Shown here: positions 30,961 to 39,151 of the stretch, in pieces
Position numbering within the stretch: the first letter of the stretch is position 1
Layout of the letters: every line of letters begins with the position of its first letter
NCBI GenBank assembly: GCA_048201975.1
Contig: DBFBGQ010000077.1
Span: 1 to 49,781 of the forward strand
Reading direction: 5' to 3'
DNA from: Egerieenecus sp048201975
GTDB lineage: Bacteria; Bacillota; Clostridia; Christensenellales; Aristaeellaceae
DNA length: 49,781 bases
The notes under the pieces: generated by a model
Database searches by the model: none
What the model was told of the DNA's origin: nothing
The model's input: the letters and a program-made list of their open reading frames with translations, nothing else
Made by a program: the position numbers and the translations under genes

Positions 30961-32379
30961 ATGCGGAAGAGACTGTTGGCGGCGCTGGCGTGCCTGTGTA
31001 TGCTGACGCCCTTTGCCGCCCGTGGCGAGGTGGAGCTGATACCTCAATTGACCCAATGGGGGCTGGAGGAGAGCCAGGCGCCCATCCGCGCCACGGTGAG
31101 CGTGGAGCTGGGAACGTGGCTGCCCTTTGACGACACGACGCTGGCGACGCTGAACCTGCTGCTCAGCCACGTTTCCTTTCAAGTGGAAACGCTGCACATG
31201 GCCCAGGAGGACTGGAGCCGCGCAGCGGTGCTGCTGGACGGGACGGATGTGGCGGTATTGACCCAGCGTCAGGTGGACGGCGTGCAGCGCTTGAACGCCT
31301 CCTTCCTGCCGGACGCGACCTTCACGGCGGTGTCCGAGGACCCCATTGCGATGCTTCTGGGGGAGAGCTCCGCATTGAACCTTGGCGGCTTTACAGGCAC
31401 GGAGCAGGAAATCGTCGCCGAGGCGAAGCGCCTGATCGACGAACTCCCGGTGCTGCTGGCAGCGTGGATGGAGGAAAAGTCCGTCACCAAGAGAATTGAC
31501 AAAATGGGCACCGCCAAGTCCATGCGCACCTATGAGATCCCCGAGGAGGAGGCGCAGCGGCTGGGCGAGTTGCTGGCGGAGGCCGCGGAGGAGAGCCGGG
31601 TGCAGGCGTTTCTTGCTAGTCTTGTCTTTACCAAGGATCAGGAGATCACCGTTTACGAGGACGAGGCGGGACAGACGCTGAAGTTCAGCTACACCGGGCG
31701 CTGCGGCCCGGATGCGGATACCCAGCGCAAGGTGACCCTCACCTGGAGCATGAAGGATGACGGCCAGGAAGCGCGGGATAACTTCTCGCTGAAGTCTCCG
31801 GCGGTTTCCGGCAGCGACCGGGATACGCTGACCTGGGAGCGGGTGGCGGCGATTGACGGGGGCAGCCGGAGCCTGGATGAGTCCTTCCGCTACGAGACCG
31901 TGCGAAACAAGGAAAAGACCATCCTGGAGGGCGAGGCGGATCTGGACAACGCCTTCGACATCGCCAGCAGCCTGCTCACCGGCAAGGCCTGGGTGGAGCA
32001 GACGCTGCCGGACGATACCTTGCTCACCTGGGTGCTGGAGCCGAACATGACCTTTTCCCTGGGCAACATGAACCCGGAGGCCAGCGGCTCCATGCTGGTT
32101 ACCTACAAGGAGGACAAGCGCGTCACCCAGGCGAGCACCGTGTATGTGAACATGGCCTATGGGGATGGCTTTAACTGGGAGCTGCGCCCGGAGGAGATCA
32201 ACCTGCAAACCCTGAATACCCCCGACCTGGAGGCTCTGCAGGCTCAAGGAGCTCAGCGCCTTTCGGCGGCAATGCTCCGGGGGCTGCTCCAACTGCCCCA
32301 AAGCGACTTGCTCTTTATCAGCGAGGGGCTGAGCCAGGAGGCGTGGCAGCGCATCCTGGATGCATTCGGCGGCGCGTGA
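30961..32379 (+). CDS. Secreted unknown protein, tandem family member A
   Basis: A 472-residue exported protein of a family I do not recognise. Residues 1-22 are a signal peptide (MRKRLLAALACLCMLTPFAA, cleavage near ARG/EVE). The N-terminal domain contains TLATLNLLLSHVSFQVETL, then DGTDVAVLTQRQVDG and LNASFLPDATFTAV. The middle domain contains MRTYEIPEEEAQRLGELLAE and ESRVQAFLASLVF. A beta-rich C-terminal half (TLTWSMKDDG, TYKEDKRVTQAS) follows. The same order of motifs recurs in the next two genes, so these look like diverged paralogues. No catalytic motif, lipobox or anchor is visible. The RBS is GGGGAGA. Confidence 0.78.
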   Translation: MRKRLLAALACLCMLTPFAARGEVELIPQLTQWGLEESQAPIRATVSVELGTWLPFDDTTLATLNLLLSHVSFQVETLHMAQEDWSRAAVLLDGTDVAVLTQRQVDGVQRLNASFLPDATFTAVSEDPIAMLLGESSALNLGGFTGTEQEIVAEAKRLIDELPVLLAAWMEEKSVTKRIDKMGTAKSMRTYEIPEEEAQRLGELLAEAAEESRVQAFLASLVFTKDQEITVYEDEAGQTLKFSYTGRCGPDADTQRKVTLTWSMKDDGQEARDNFSLKSPAVSGSDRDTLTWERVAAIDGGSRSLDESFRYETVRNKEKTILEGEADLDNAFDIASSLLTGKAWVEQTLPDDTLLTWVLEPNMTFSLGNMNPEASGSMLVTYKEDKRVTQASTVYVNMAYGDGFNWELRPEEINLQTLNTPDLEALQAQGAQRLSAAMLRGLLQLPQSDLLFISEGLSQEAWQRILDAFGGA

Positions 32380-32427
32380 GCAGCGCCCCAGCGATGATTT
32401 TTCCACGGATGTAAAGGAGGAATTCCT

Positions 32428-34011
32428 GTGAAGAAGCGGATCATCTGCCTGGTGATGGCGCTGGCGATGGCCTTTGCCTGCGCGGGCGCCCAGGGGGCGC
32501 AGTATGACGGATTGCCCGAGAAAATGATGCTTCAAATGGAGCTGAGCGGGCTGAAGGGAAGCCTTACGCTTTCTGCGTCGGGCGATCCCACGCTGGAGGC
32601 GCTGCTGAACGGGCTGTTTCAGGGCACCACGCTGGAGATCCGGGGGATCCGTTCTTCCGGGCAGGCGCAGTATCAGGCGTACTTCCAGCGGGGCGAGGAG
32701 CAGCTGGGGCTGACGCAATTCTTCGGCGACGAGGAATCCTTTGTGCTCTCCAGCGCCCTGGCGCCCGCGGACAAGCTGCGCTTCTCCGCCGCCGAGAGCA
32801 TACTGCAGCAGCTTCTCGCCCAGGGGGACGGCGTGAATCCCCAGTGGTACACCATTGCGCTGGGCCTTATCCAGGTGGATGAGGAGGAATGGACGGCCAA
32901 CTGGGAGACGGCCCTTGCGCCCTATGAGCAGGCCATCGAAATGTGGCTGAACGGGTATGCCGCCGCACCCACGGTGATCCGTCAGGAGGACGGGGAAACC
33001 CGCATGCAGGTGAATTATGAGATTCCCGCCTCCGCGGCGAAGGACGAGGCCGCCGCGCTGGTGCGTTCCATGCTCATTGACGAAACCCTGCGGGGATTGC
33101 TGGCCGGGATCATGAGCCCGTCTCAGGTGGAGGCCTACCTGAACGGCGAATGGGCGGATTACTACGCCCAGCAGATTGAGCAGATGGATCTCACGGGCAC
33201 CATTTCCCTGGAGCGTCAGATGTCCCTGACGGGCGACGTGCTGCACACCAAGGTGCTCCTGCCGGTTTCGGCGGAGAAAACGGGCTATGATACGCTGATG
33301 ATCTATCAGGAAGGCGACGCGCTCACCGTTACCCTGGCCGGCAGCGTGGACACGCTGATTTTCGCCATCACCGATAAGGAGGAAGGCGTTAGCGGCGTGC
33401 GCGTGAACGGCGTGGTGGAGCGGCAAATGGTGGAAGGGGACGAGGGGGCGTTCAAAACCGAATACTCCCTGCTGCGCACCACCCGGGAAAGCATCGACGA
33501 CGACGGGCGGCAGCATCAATACGAGTCCATGACCCTCACCCTGACGCCCGAGGAGGGCGAGGAAGCGGTGCTGACCGCCATGGCGCACTTCCATAGCCTG
33601 AGCGCCAACCGGAATCCCACCACCCTGGAGCTGGACGCTTCCTGGAAGCAGGGGGACCTGACCCTGACATTGCAGGGCGAGTTCAAAACCACCTCCCCCT
33701 GGGTGCTGCAGGTGATTGACGAAACCGGCGTAAGGGACGTTGCCAGCCTGTCGGCGCAGGAGCGGGAGCGTGTGATTGCGGACTTCGCCGACGGGGCGGC
33801 GGCGCTGATTGAGCAGATGGCTGCGGCGACGCCCACGGATTTGACGGCTTCCCCGGCGGAAGAGACAGCGGGCGACGGCGCGCCCGCCACGGAGGAAACG
33901 GACGAGGGCAACGCTCCCGAGACCGATGGCGACCCTGAGCAGGAAATCTCCGGGGCGGATGCGGCGGACGAGGCAACCGCCGCCCCGGTGGACGGGGAAG
34001 AGAATCAGTAA
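32428..34011 (+). CDS. Secreted unknown protein, tandem family member B
   Basis: A 527-residue exported protein starting at a GTG with AAAGGAGG seven bases upstream. The signal peptide is residues 1-23 (MKKRIICLVMALAMAFACAG, cleavage near QGA). The motif order of member A recurs: TLEALLNGLFQGTTLEIRGI, LGLTQFFGD, LSSALAPADKLRFSA, then MQVNYEIPASAAKDEAAALV and TLRGLLAGIM. Long beta-rich repeats occupy about 265-430. The last 75 residues are an acidic, low-complexity tail rich in A, T, E, D and P (for example PAEETAGDGAPATEETDEGN), suggesting a flexible linker. There is no LPXTG or other anchor. Confidence 0.78.
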   Translation: MKKRIICLVMALAMAFACAGAQGAQYDGLPEKMMLQMELSGLKGSLTLSASGDPTLEALLNGLFQGTTLEIRGIRSSGQAQYQAYFQRGEEQLGLTQFFGDEESFVLSSALAPADKLRFSAAESILQQLLAQGDGVNPQWYTIALGLIQVDEEEWTANWETALAPYEQAIEMWLNGYAAAPTVIRQEDGETRMQVNYEIPASAAKDEAAALVRSMLIDETLRGLLAGIMSPSQVEAYLNGEWADYYAQQIEQMDLTGTISLERQMSLTGDVLHTKVLLPVSAEKTGYDTLMIYQEGDALTVTLAGSVDTLIFAITDKEEGVSGVRVNGVVERQMVEGDEGAFKTEYSLLRTTRESIDDDGRQHQYESMTLTLTPEEGEEAVLTAMAHFHSLSANRNPTTLELDASWKQGDLTLTLQGEFKTTSPWVLQVIDETGVRDVASLSAQERERVIADFADGAAALIEQMAAATPTDLTASPAEETAGDGAPATEETDEGNAPETDGDPEQEISGADAADEATAAPVDGEENQ

Positions 34012-34041
34012 GCGGGAGACGGGAAGAAGGGAGAGGATATC

Positions 34042-35451
34042 ATGAACGGCTGGAAACGGTGGCTGGCGTTTTCCTTGGTGCTGCTGCTGGCGTTGACGCC
34101 TCTGTGCGGTTCCCAGGCGGCGCAGGATAGCTTCTGCCTGCGCCTGCGCCCGGAAATTCACGCGGATGCTGCTTTGGAGGCATTGGAAACCCTGTCCGAC
34201 GATTCCATGGATCAGGAGACCGCCGCAACCATCAAAATGCTGCTGATTATGCTTGACGCCATGGAGCTGGATGTACAAATTGGCCTGGGGCAGACGAAGC
34301 AGACGCGCGTCGCTGTGCGCATGTCCGGGCAGGAGCTGTTCTACATCCAGGAGGATCTAGTGGACGACATGCTCTATATCACCAGCGATCTGTGGCCCGG
34401 GTCTGCCATGCGCGTCTACCAAGGGAATCCGCAGGAAGCGTATTGGGATTTTCTGCGCGCGGATATCACCGGGCTGTATTTGTCGCTGCAGGCTGAAACG
34501 AATCTGTGGCTGTCCACGCTGGAGCAGCAGCAGGAGACCGGGCAGTTCCTGGGCGATGTGATTCCCAGGGCGGATGAACGGGTAAGCTATTTCCTGGACG
34601 ACCGGGATATTGCAACGCTGGTGGGGGCATGGATTGATACCCTGTTTTCCCGGCAGGATATCATGCAGTTGATGGCTGCGTGGTATCCGGAGGGATACTG
34701 GGAAAGCTGGATGGCCATGGTCGATGCGTATAATCTGTACGTGGGCATGGAGAACCTTTACACCTATTCGGCCAGCGTGCTCTGGGAGGACGGGACGCCC
34801 GTGGGCGCCACGGTGTCCGGAAATTCCCGGGAGTCCTCGGAACGGCCCTGGCAGCTGACCATGGGGTGGCAGGACAAGGATTTTGATCTGCTGGTCACCG
34901 TGCCTCAGGGGGCGGAGGACTTGCTGGTCCGCTACACGCTGGATACGGAAGCTCGGGAGAATGAAACGCAGATGGACCAGCTCTTCCATGTGCTGCGAGG
35001 CGGGGAAGGGCAGAGCTATGCCGCCGCCGCAGTCGATGCCATGGATGAGGTGCGCATGGATTCCTCCACGGCCCTTTCCTTTACTGAGATGCGTCAGGAC
35101 ACGCGGACGGACGGCGATATCCTGCTGCGGACGGACGGAAATGCGCTGCGTGTGCCTTTCCGGGAAGAAAGCTCCCTGGATCTGAGCACGCTTTCCTTTG
35201 CGGGGGTCTTCGACGCCTTCCTGGAGGAGGAGGGCCGGCCGCTGCTCAGATTGTCCCTGGAGGGGGAGCTGACCGAGCCGGCGGAAATTCCCAATTTGGA
35301 AGGGCTGGAGTTCTTCGAGTATGATGAGGTTGGGATTCCCGCGTGGGAGGACGCGGTCAATCAAGGCTATGAACAGCTGATCGTGCGCATTTTTAAGGCC
35401 ATCCCCGGGGAGTGCTTTGATTTGGTGACCCAGTGGATGCTCCAACCCTGA
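34042..35451 (+). CDS. Secreted unknown protein, tandem family member C
   Basis: A 469-residue exported protein. The signal peptide is residues 1-27 (MNGWKRWLAFSLVLLLALTP, cleavage near QAA). Its N-terminal domain contains TAATIKMLLIMLDAMELDVQ, LFYIQEDLVDDMLYITSDLW and PGSAMRVY, aligning by eye with members A and B. The middle domain has VSYFLDDRDIATLVGAWIDT and IMQLMAAWY. A beta-rich region with TMGWQDKDFDLLVTVPQ follows, and the C-terminus is helical. It lacks the acidic tail of member B. The ATG has GGGAGAGG upstream. A strong hairpin follows, so A-B-C probably end one transcript that may begin at the GH127-like gene. Confidence 0.78.
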   Translation: MNGWKRWLAFSLVLLLALTPLCGSQAAQDSFCLRLRPEIHADAALEALETLSDDSMDQETAATIKMLLIMLDAMELDVQIGLGQTKQTRVAVRMSGQELFYIQEDLVDDMLYITSDLWPGSAMRVYQGNPQEAYWDFLRADITGLYLSLQAETNLWLSTLEQQQETGQFLGDVIPRADERVSYFLDDRDIATLVGAWIDTLFSRQDIMQLMAAWYPEGYWESWMAMVDAYNLYVGMENLYTYSASVLWEDGTPVGATVSGNSRESSERPWQLTMGWQDKDFDLLVTVPQGAEDLLVRYTLDTEARENETQMDQLFHVLRGGEGQSYAAAAVDAMDEVRMDSSTALSFTEMRQDTRTDGDILLRTDGNALRVPFREESSLDLSTLSFAGVFDAFLEEEGRPLLRLSLEGELTEPAEIPNLEGLEFFEYDEVGIPAWEDAVNQGYEQLIVRIFKAIPGECFDLVTQWMLQP

Positions 35452-35490
35452 GCCGCCGCAAGGGTTTACCTGACCAGACAAGACAAATCG

Positions 35491-35534
35491 AGCCGGAGCC
35501 GCACAGGCGAAAACGCCAGCGGCTCCGGCTTTGT
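35491..35534 (+). terminator. Terminator of the secreted-protein operon
   Basis: A 12-bp stem AGCCGGAGCCGC (35491-35502) / GCGGCTCCGGCT (35519-35530) encloses an inner GGCG-AAAA-CGCC hairpin and is followed by TTGT. Confidence 0.7.
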
Positions 35535-35612
35535 GCTGGGACGGGTTTGTGAAAAAGTCACAAAAAATTTCCATTTTACCACGGGCCTTCTCTTTTCAGC
35601 CCGGAGAAGCTG

Positions 35613-35621
35613 TGCTATAAT
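35613..35621 (+). promoter_or_regulatory. Extended -10 promoter of the PucR-type regulator
   Basis: TG-C-TATAAT (TATAAT at 35616-35621) has a weak -35 TTTTCA at 35593-35598, 17 bases upstream. Confidence 0.65.
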
Positions 35622-35657
35622 ATGCTTGATGTGTTTTGTGGAAGGAGTGTCTTACGA

Positions 35658-36704
35658 ATGGTTGATAAGCATCTGATGGATCAGATGGAGAACATATTGA
35701 GCCGGCTTACGATACCGGTAACCATTTTGGATAAGGACCCGGAGGCATGGCCGTCGGAGCATCCCGCGCCGGATCAGATCACCGACGGGATGATTCAGTC
35801 CATTCACGGCGTTTTGTATATAGGGATTACGCAGCCTGCGGTTGCGCTTTGCTGCGAGGAGCGTCTGCCCGGCGCTAGGGACGTGCTGACGCTGGCCGAA
35901 ACGCTGGTAACCACCCTGGCTGGGGGCGGCGGCCGGGAGGAAAACGCCTTTGACGTATATCGCCGCACACTGCGTGGGGAGCTTACCGGCGCAGAGCTGG
36001 AAGCCCTGGCCCATGAGCATCAGCTTCCCGGCGAGTTGAAGCGGTGCGTGCTGGTGTTCCACATGGTGCAAACGGAGAATGAGCGCGCTTTCAGCCTGCT
36101 GCGGGACCTGGTGCCCATGCAGGAACGGGACGTGCTCATCGACATGGACCGGCATACCGTGGCGCTGGTGCGGGACATGACCGACGCGGAGAGCAATGAC
36201 GAGCTGATTCAGTTCAGCGAAGCGCTGCAGGAGACGCTGATGAGCGAAACCGCCCATCAAATGACGGTGGGTATTGGCAGCAGCCGAAATACCCTGGAGG
36301 AAATCCGGGAAAGCTACAGCGAGGCGAGGCGCGCCATTGAGGTCGGCCGCATTTTCCAGCCGGAGAGCAGCATCTATATGTTCAGCAAGCTGGTGCTGGA
36401 GCGCTTCCTGATGGAGCTTCCCCAGGAGATCAGCGCCTATTACCACAGCCTGCTGTTTAACCGCAAGACGCAGCGGCTTTTCAATGAAGAAATGCTCTAC
36501 ACCATCGAGATGTTCTTCAAGAAGGACCTGAACCTGTCCGACACAGCGCGTCAGCTGTACATTCACCGCAATACGCTGGTGTATCGCCTGGACAAGGTGC
36601 AGCGGCAAACGGGGCTGGATCTGCGCAAGTTTGAGGATGCGGTGACGTTCAAAATTCTCATGGAGCTGAAAAAGTGCGGTGGGGATAAGGGTGTGCGCAA
36701 GTGA
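35658..36704 (+). CDS. PucR/CdaR-family transcriptional regulator
   Basis: A 348-residue regulator. The C-terminal 60 residues (FFKKDLNLSDTARQLYIHRN, then TLVYRLDKVQRQTGLDLRKF) form the PucR-type helix-turn-helix characteristic of the CdaR/PucR group. A GGDEF-like middle domain (about 130-260) precedes it, containing VGIGSSRNTLEEIRESYSEA. The N-terminal region (1-110) carries no domain I recognise. The ATG at 35658 has GGAAGGAG about eleven bases upstream. The S41 protease gene begins 30 bases after the stop without a terminator, so the two may be co-expressed. The inducer is unknown. Confidence 0.88.
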   Translation: MVDKHLMDQMENILSRLTIPVTILDKDPEAWPSEHPAPDQITDGMIQSIHGVLYIGITQPAVALCCEERLPGARDVLTLAETLVTTLAGGGGREENAFDVYRRTLRGELTGAELEALAHEHQLPGELKRCVLVFHMVQTENERAFSLLRDLVPMQERDVLIDMDRHTVALVRDMTDAESNDELIQFSEALQETLMSETAHQMTVGIGSSRNTLEEIRESYSEARRAIEVGRIFQPESSIYMFSKLVLERFLMELPQEISAYYHSLLFNRKTQRLFNEEMLYTIEMFFKKDLNLSDTARQLYIHRNTLVYRLDKVQRQTGLDLRKFEDAVTFKILMELKKCGGDKGVRK

Positions 36705-36733
36705 ACCCGCCTGCCGGAAAAGGAGCGCGAAGC

Positions 36734-37987
36734 ATGAAAAAAGCGAAATTGATTCTGGTGCTGGCACTGGTGGCATGCCTGAGCGCAGGTTGCGCTTACC
36801 TTCCCTTGCTGACCATGACGCCTCAGACAACGGCGACACCACAGGCTTCGGTATCCGTGGACGGCGACAGCGTGACCATCTCCCGGGAGCAGTATGAACG
36901 GTATCAGCAGCTGGATACGCTCCTGGAGCTGATGGACATCGTGGATATGTATTATTACCAGGACGCAGACCAGCAGGTGATGCTGGATGGCGCCGCCCAG
37001 GGACTGCTGTACGGCCTGGGGGATCCCTACACCTTCTACTATACCGCGGAGGAATATGCGGAGCTGTGGGAGGAGGATGAAGGCAACTATGCCGGCGTAG
37101 GCATCCAGATCTCCGGCTCGTATGTAACCGGAGACTGCACCATCAGCCGCGTGTTTGACAATGGCCCGGCCAAGGAAGCGGGCATCCACAAGGGGGACAT
37201 CCTGCGCAAGGTGGACGATCTGGAGGTGACCGTTTACACCCTGAACGATGCGGTGGACATCATGCGCGGGGAGCCTGGCAAACCGGTGACGCTGGTGTTG
37301 GAGCGCAACGGCGAGGAGTTGACCTTTGTGGTGAACCGCGCCGAGGTGAGCGTCAACTGGGTGGAGAGCGGCATGCTCACCGACGAGGTAGGCTACATTT
37401 ACCTGTATGAATTCGCCGGAGATTGCGCCGTGCAGGTGGACGCCGCCCTGGAGAACCTCATCGCCCAGGGGGCGAAGGGACTGATTTTGGACCTGCGGGA
37501 TAACCCCGGCGGCTGGGTGGATGATGCGGTGTCCATTGCCGATCATTTCCTGGATGCTGGCACCGTGTGCTACCTGGAGTATAAGGACGGCACCAGGGAA
37601 TATGAATACTCCAAGGATGGCAAGGAGGACTTGGAGCTGGTCATTTTGGTGAACCAGTTCTCCGCCAGCTCGTCGGAGATCCTTTCCGGCGCGCTGCAGG
37701 ATCGGGCAGGGGCCACCGTCGTGGGCGTACAGTCCTACGGCAAGGGCGTGGTGCAGTATGTGCTGCCCGTGGGCACGGAGGGCGCCGGCATGCAGGTGAC
37801 GGTGGCACAGTATTTCACCCCCAACGGCAACGCGGTGCACGGCATCGGCATCACCCCGGATGTGGAGATTGCCCTGCCGGAAGGGGACAACGGCATGTAT
37901 GAATTCGGCGACCTGGCTGATCCCCAGCTGAACAAAGCCCTTGAGGTCATGCAGGAGAAGCTGGGCACGCAGGCTGAAGCCGCCTGA
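36734..37987 (+). CDS. S41 family C-terminal processing protease, lipoprotein
   Basis: A 417-residue CtpA-type serine protease anchored as a lipoprotein: residues 1-20 end in the lipobox LSAGC with C20 as the likely lipidation site. A PDZ domain (about 110-205) contains GVGIQISGSY, GPAKEAGIHKGDILRKVDD. The catalytic domain has NQFSASSSEIL with S312 and VQSYGKGVVQY with K337, the Ser/Lys dyad spaced as in CtpA/Prc. VHGIGITPDVEI is the usual C-terminal strand. Such proteases trim extracytoplasmic proteins; in spore formers relatives also act in sporulation signalling. AAAAGGAG precedes the ATG. Confidence 0.95.
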   Translation: MKKAKLILVLALVACLSAGCAYLPLLTMTPQTTATPQASVSVDGDSVTISREQYERYQQLDTLLELMDIVDMYYYQDADQQVMLDGAAQGLLYGLGDPYTFYYTAEEYAELWEEDEGNYAGVGIQISGSYVTGDCTISRVFDNGPAKEAGIHKGDILRKVDDLEVTVYTLNDAVDIMRGEPGKPVTLVLERNGEELTFVVNRAEVSVNWVESGMLTDEVGYIYLYEFAGDCAVQVDAALENLIAQGAKGLILDLRDNPGGWVDDAVSIADHFLDAGTVCYLEYKDGTREYEYSKDGKEDLELVILVNQFSASSSEILSGALQDRAGATVVGVQSYGKGVVQYVLPVGTEGAGMQVTVAQYFTPNGNAVHGIGITPDVEIALPEGDNGMYEFGDLADPQLNKALEVMQEKLGTQAEAA

Positions 37988-38016
37988 GCCGTTGACCCTA
38001 CGCAAATCACGCAGAC

Positions 38017-38062
38017 AAACCGGGACGCCCGCGGCATGAATTTGGGCGTCCCGGTTTCCTTT
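38017..38062 (+). terminator. Terminator of the S41 protease gene
   Basis: A 14-bp perfect stem AAACCGGGACGCCC (38017-38030) / GGGCGTCCCGGTTT (38044-38057) is followed by CCTTT, 30 bases after the stop. Confidence 0.8.
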
Positions 38063-38145
38063 GGGCCGCTTTTCCGGGAAAACAGCCGCCAGGCATTTCA
38101 CGCCAACTGCGCTGCGCGGATGCGTCGCAACGGGTGAAAAAAAGC

Positions 38146-38174
38146 TTGCTTTTTCGGTAGGGGTAGTGTATAAT
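38146..38174 (+). promoter_or_regulatory. Promoter of the SRP RNA gene
   Basis: A perfect TATAAT (38169-38174) is preceded by TG, with a weak TTGCTT (38146-38151) 17 bases upstream. Transcription would start near 38181. Confidence 0.65.
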
Positions 38175-38189
38175 TATCAAGCCGTGTTC

Positions 38190-38300
38190 ATGATGACGAT
38201 TGGGTCCTGTGCGATCCTCTGGTGTGAACCCTGTCAGGTCCTGACGGAAGCAGCAGTAAGCGCTTTGACGGATGTGCTGCGGGTTAGCCCAGTCTGAGTG
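38190..38300 (+). ncRNA. ffs: Signal recognition particle RNA (4.5S type)
   Basis: RNA scaffold that binds Ffh for co-translational membrane targeting. The conserved domain IV apex reads GTCC (38238-38241), loop TGAC (38242-38245), GGAAGCAGC (38246-38254), which is the URRC tetraloop class rather than GGAA. The descending strand TGACGGATGTGCTGCGGG (38266-38283) corresponds to the conserved UGACGnnUGUGC element. The outer helix is closed by GATTGGG (38198-38204) and CCCAGTC (38288-38294). At about 100 bases this is the short bacterial form without the Alu domain. Ends are approximate. Confidence 0.9.
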
Positions 38301-38324
38301 GACCGGTATTTTCATCGAATTGAG

Positions 38325-38358
38325 GCCCGCGTTGACGCTGTAAAAACGCGGGCTTTTT
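38325..38358 (+). terminator. Terminator of the SRP RNA gene
   Basis: GCCCGCGTT (38325-38333) pairs with AACGCGGGC (38345-38353), followed by five T residues. Confidence 0.88.
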
Positions 38359-38388
38359 CGTATGTGGTAAATATGGGAGGGAACGGGA

Positions 38389-38859
38389 ATGCAACTGATG
38401 TTTCGGACCATGGGTGAGGAAGAAGCCAAAGCTATTTGTCAATGGCGCTATGACGGAATATATGCCGTGTATAATCTTCCCTCATGGCCGGAAGCTGTCC
38501 AGCAACATTATGGCATTACGGATGCCCAAACGCGTGCGGCGGAGTTCTTTGCCATCTATTATCAGGAGGAATTGGTGGCTTGGTACCGCCTGCGCAGGCG
38601 GGGGAGGACGGGCTTGCTAGGCCTGGGTACTAGGCCTGATTGGTGCGGTCAAGGCAAAGGTAGGGAAATCGTCAACGGCATATGGGAGCATATTTCCACC
38701 TACACGGACATTTGCGAAATCATGCTGGAAGTCCGCACGATGAATCAGCGTGCCATACGGTGTTATCAGCAGTGTGGGTTTACCATCCAGGGAGAACCAT
38801 ACCGGCAGCAGGCGCCGCAGGGGCAGGATACCTTTGTTGCCATGTATCGAAGGTCATAA
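38389..38859 (+). CDS. GNAT family N-acetyltransferase
   Basis: A 156-residue acetyltransferase. The acetyl-CoA pyrophosphate-binding motif A is the LGTRPDWCGQGKGREIVNGI stretch (Q/R-x-x-G-x-G/A type), and motif B contains LEVRTMNQRAIRCYQQCGF with the C-terminal FTIQGEPYR strand, as in RimI-like enzymes. The substrate is unknown. Codons are visibly more AT-rich than in neighbouring genes (for example in the first 60 codons), which may indicate later acquisition. The ATG at 38389 has GGGAGGG upstream. The hairpin at 38864-38899 follows the stop directly and probably terminates the transcript. Confidence 0.87.
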   Translation: MQLMFRTMGEEEAKAICQWRYDGIYAVYNLPSWPEAVQQHYGITDAQTRAAEFFAIYYQEELVAWYRLRRRGRTGLLGLGTRPDWCGQGKGREIVNGIWEHISTYTDICEIMLEVRTMNQRAIRCYQQCGFTIQGEPYRQQAPQGQDTFVAMYRRS

Positions 38860-38863
38860 TGCA

Positions 38864-39130
38864 AAAGGGCGAGCCGCAGTTTTCTGCAGCTCGCCCTTTC
38901 AGCATGTCGAAAAAGTGGTAAAAACCACTTTTTCGAGGAAGCAACTTCGGCCAACCACAGGTCGTCCGAAGTTGTAAGGAATTGATTTTGCAAGCAAAAT
39001 CAACCACCCGCGAAGCCGGCAAAGCCGGCTTACACGAATGAAAGTCGGAGGGGCTGCGGCCCCTCCGACGCCTCTAGGGGTTTTTTGACAGTCTGGGGCG
39101 AACCGCAGTTTTCTGCAGCTCGCCCTTTTA
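38864..39130. repeat. Cluster of perfect hairpins bounded by a repeated ~30-bp sequence
   Basis: No gene is visible in this stretch. It holds in order: an AAAGGGCGAGC/GCTCGCCCTTT hairpin with inner GCAG-TTTT-CTGC (38864-38899); TCGAAAAAGTGGT/ACCACTTTTTCGA (38907-38936); CAACTTCGG/CCGAAGTTG (38942-38974); TTGATTTTGC/GCAAAATCAA (38982-39003); AAGCCGGC/GCCGGCTT (39013-39031); and GTCGGAGGGGC/GCCCCTCCGAC (39044-39069), followed by TTTTTT at 39081-39086. The first hairpin recurs almost exactly at about 39096-39129 (CCGCAGTTTTCTGCAGCTCG core shared). It may be a miniature interspersed element or a complex terminator region between the convergent GNAT and ABC genes. Confidence 0.8.
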
Positions 39131-39151
39131 CTATGAGGGTGCAATCGTTCC

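Noticed and set aside
29689..34278. A 1,529-codon open frame on the minus strand across dusB and two secreted-protein genes
   Set aside because: It is antisense to well-supported genes, is rich in Arg, His, Gln and Pro with no recognisable domain, and has no RBS. Long antisense frames are a by-product of GC-rich codon use.
38190..38300. tRNA or tmRNA gene
   Set aside because: No CCA-type acceptor stem or T-loop consensus; the sequence fits SRP RNA domain IV instead.
38864..39130. CRISPR array
   Set aside because: The hairpins differ in sequence, there is no regular repeat/spacer spacing, and no cas genes occur in the window.
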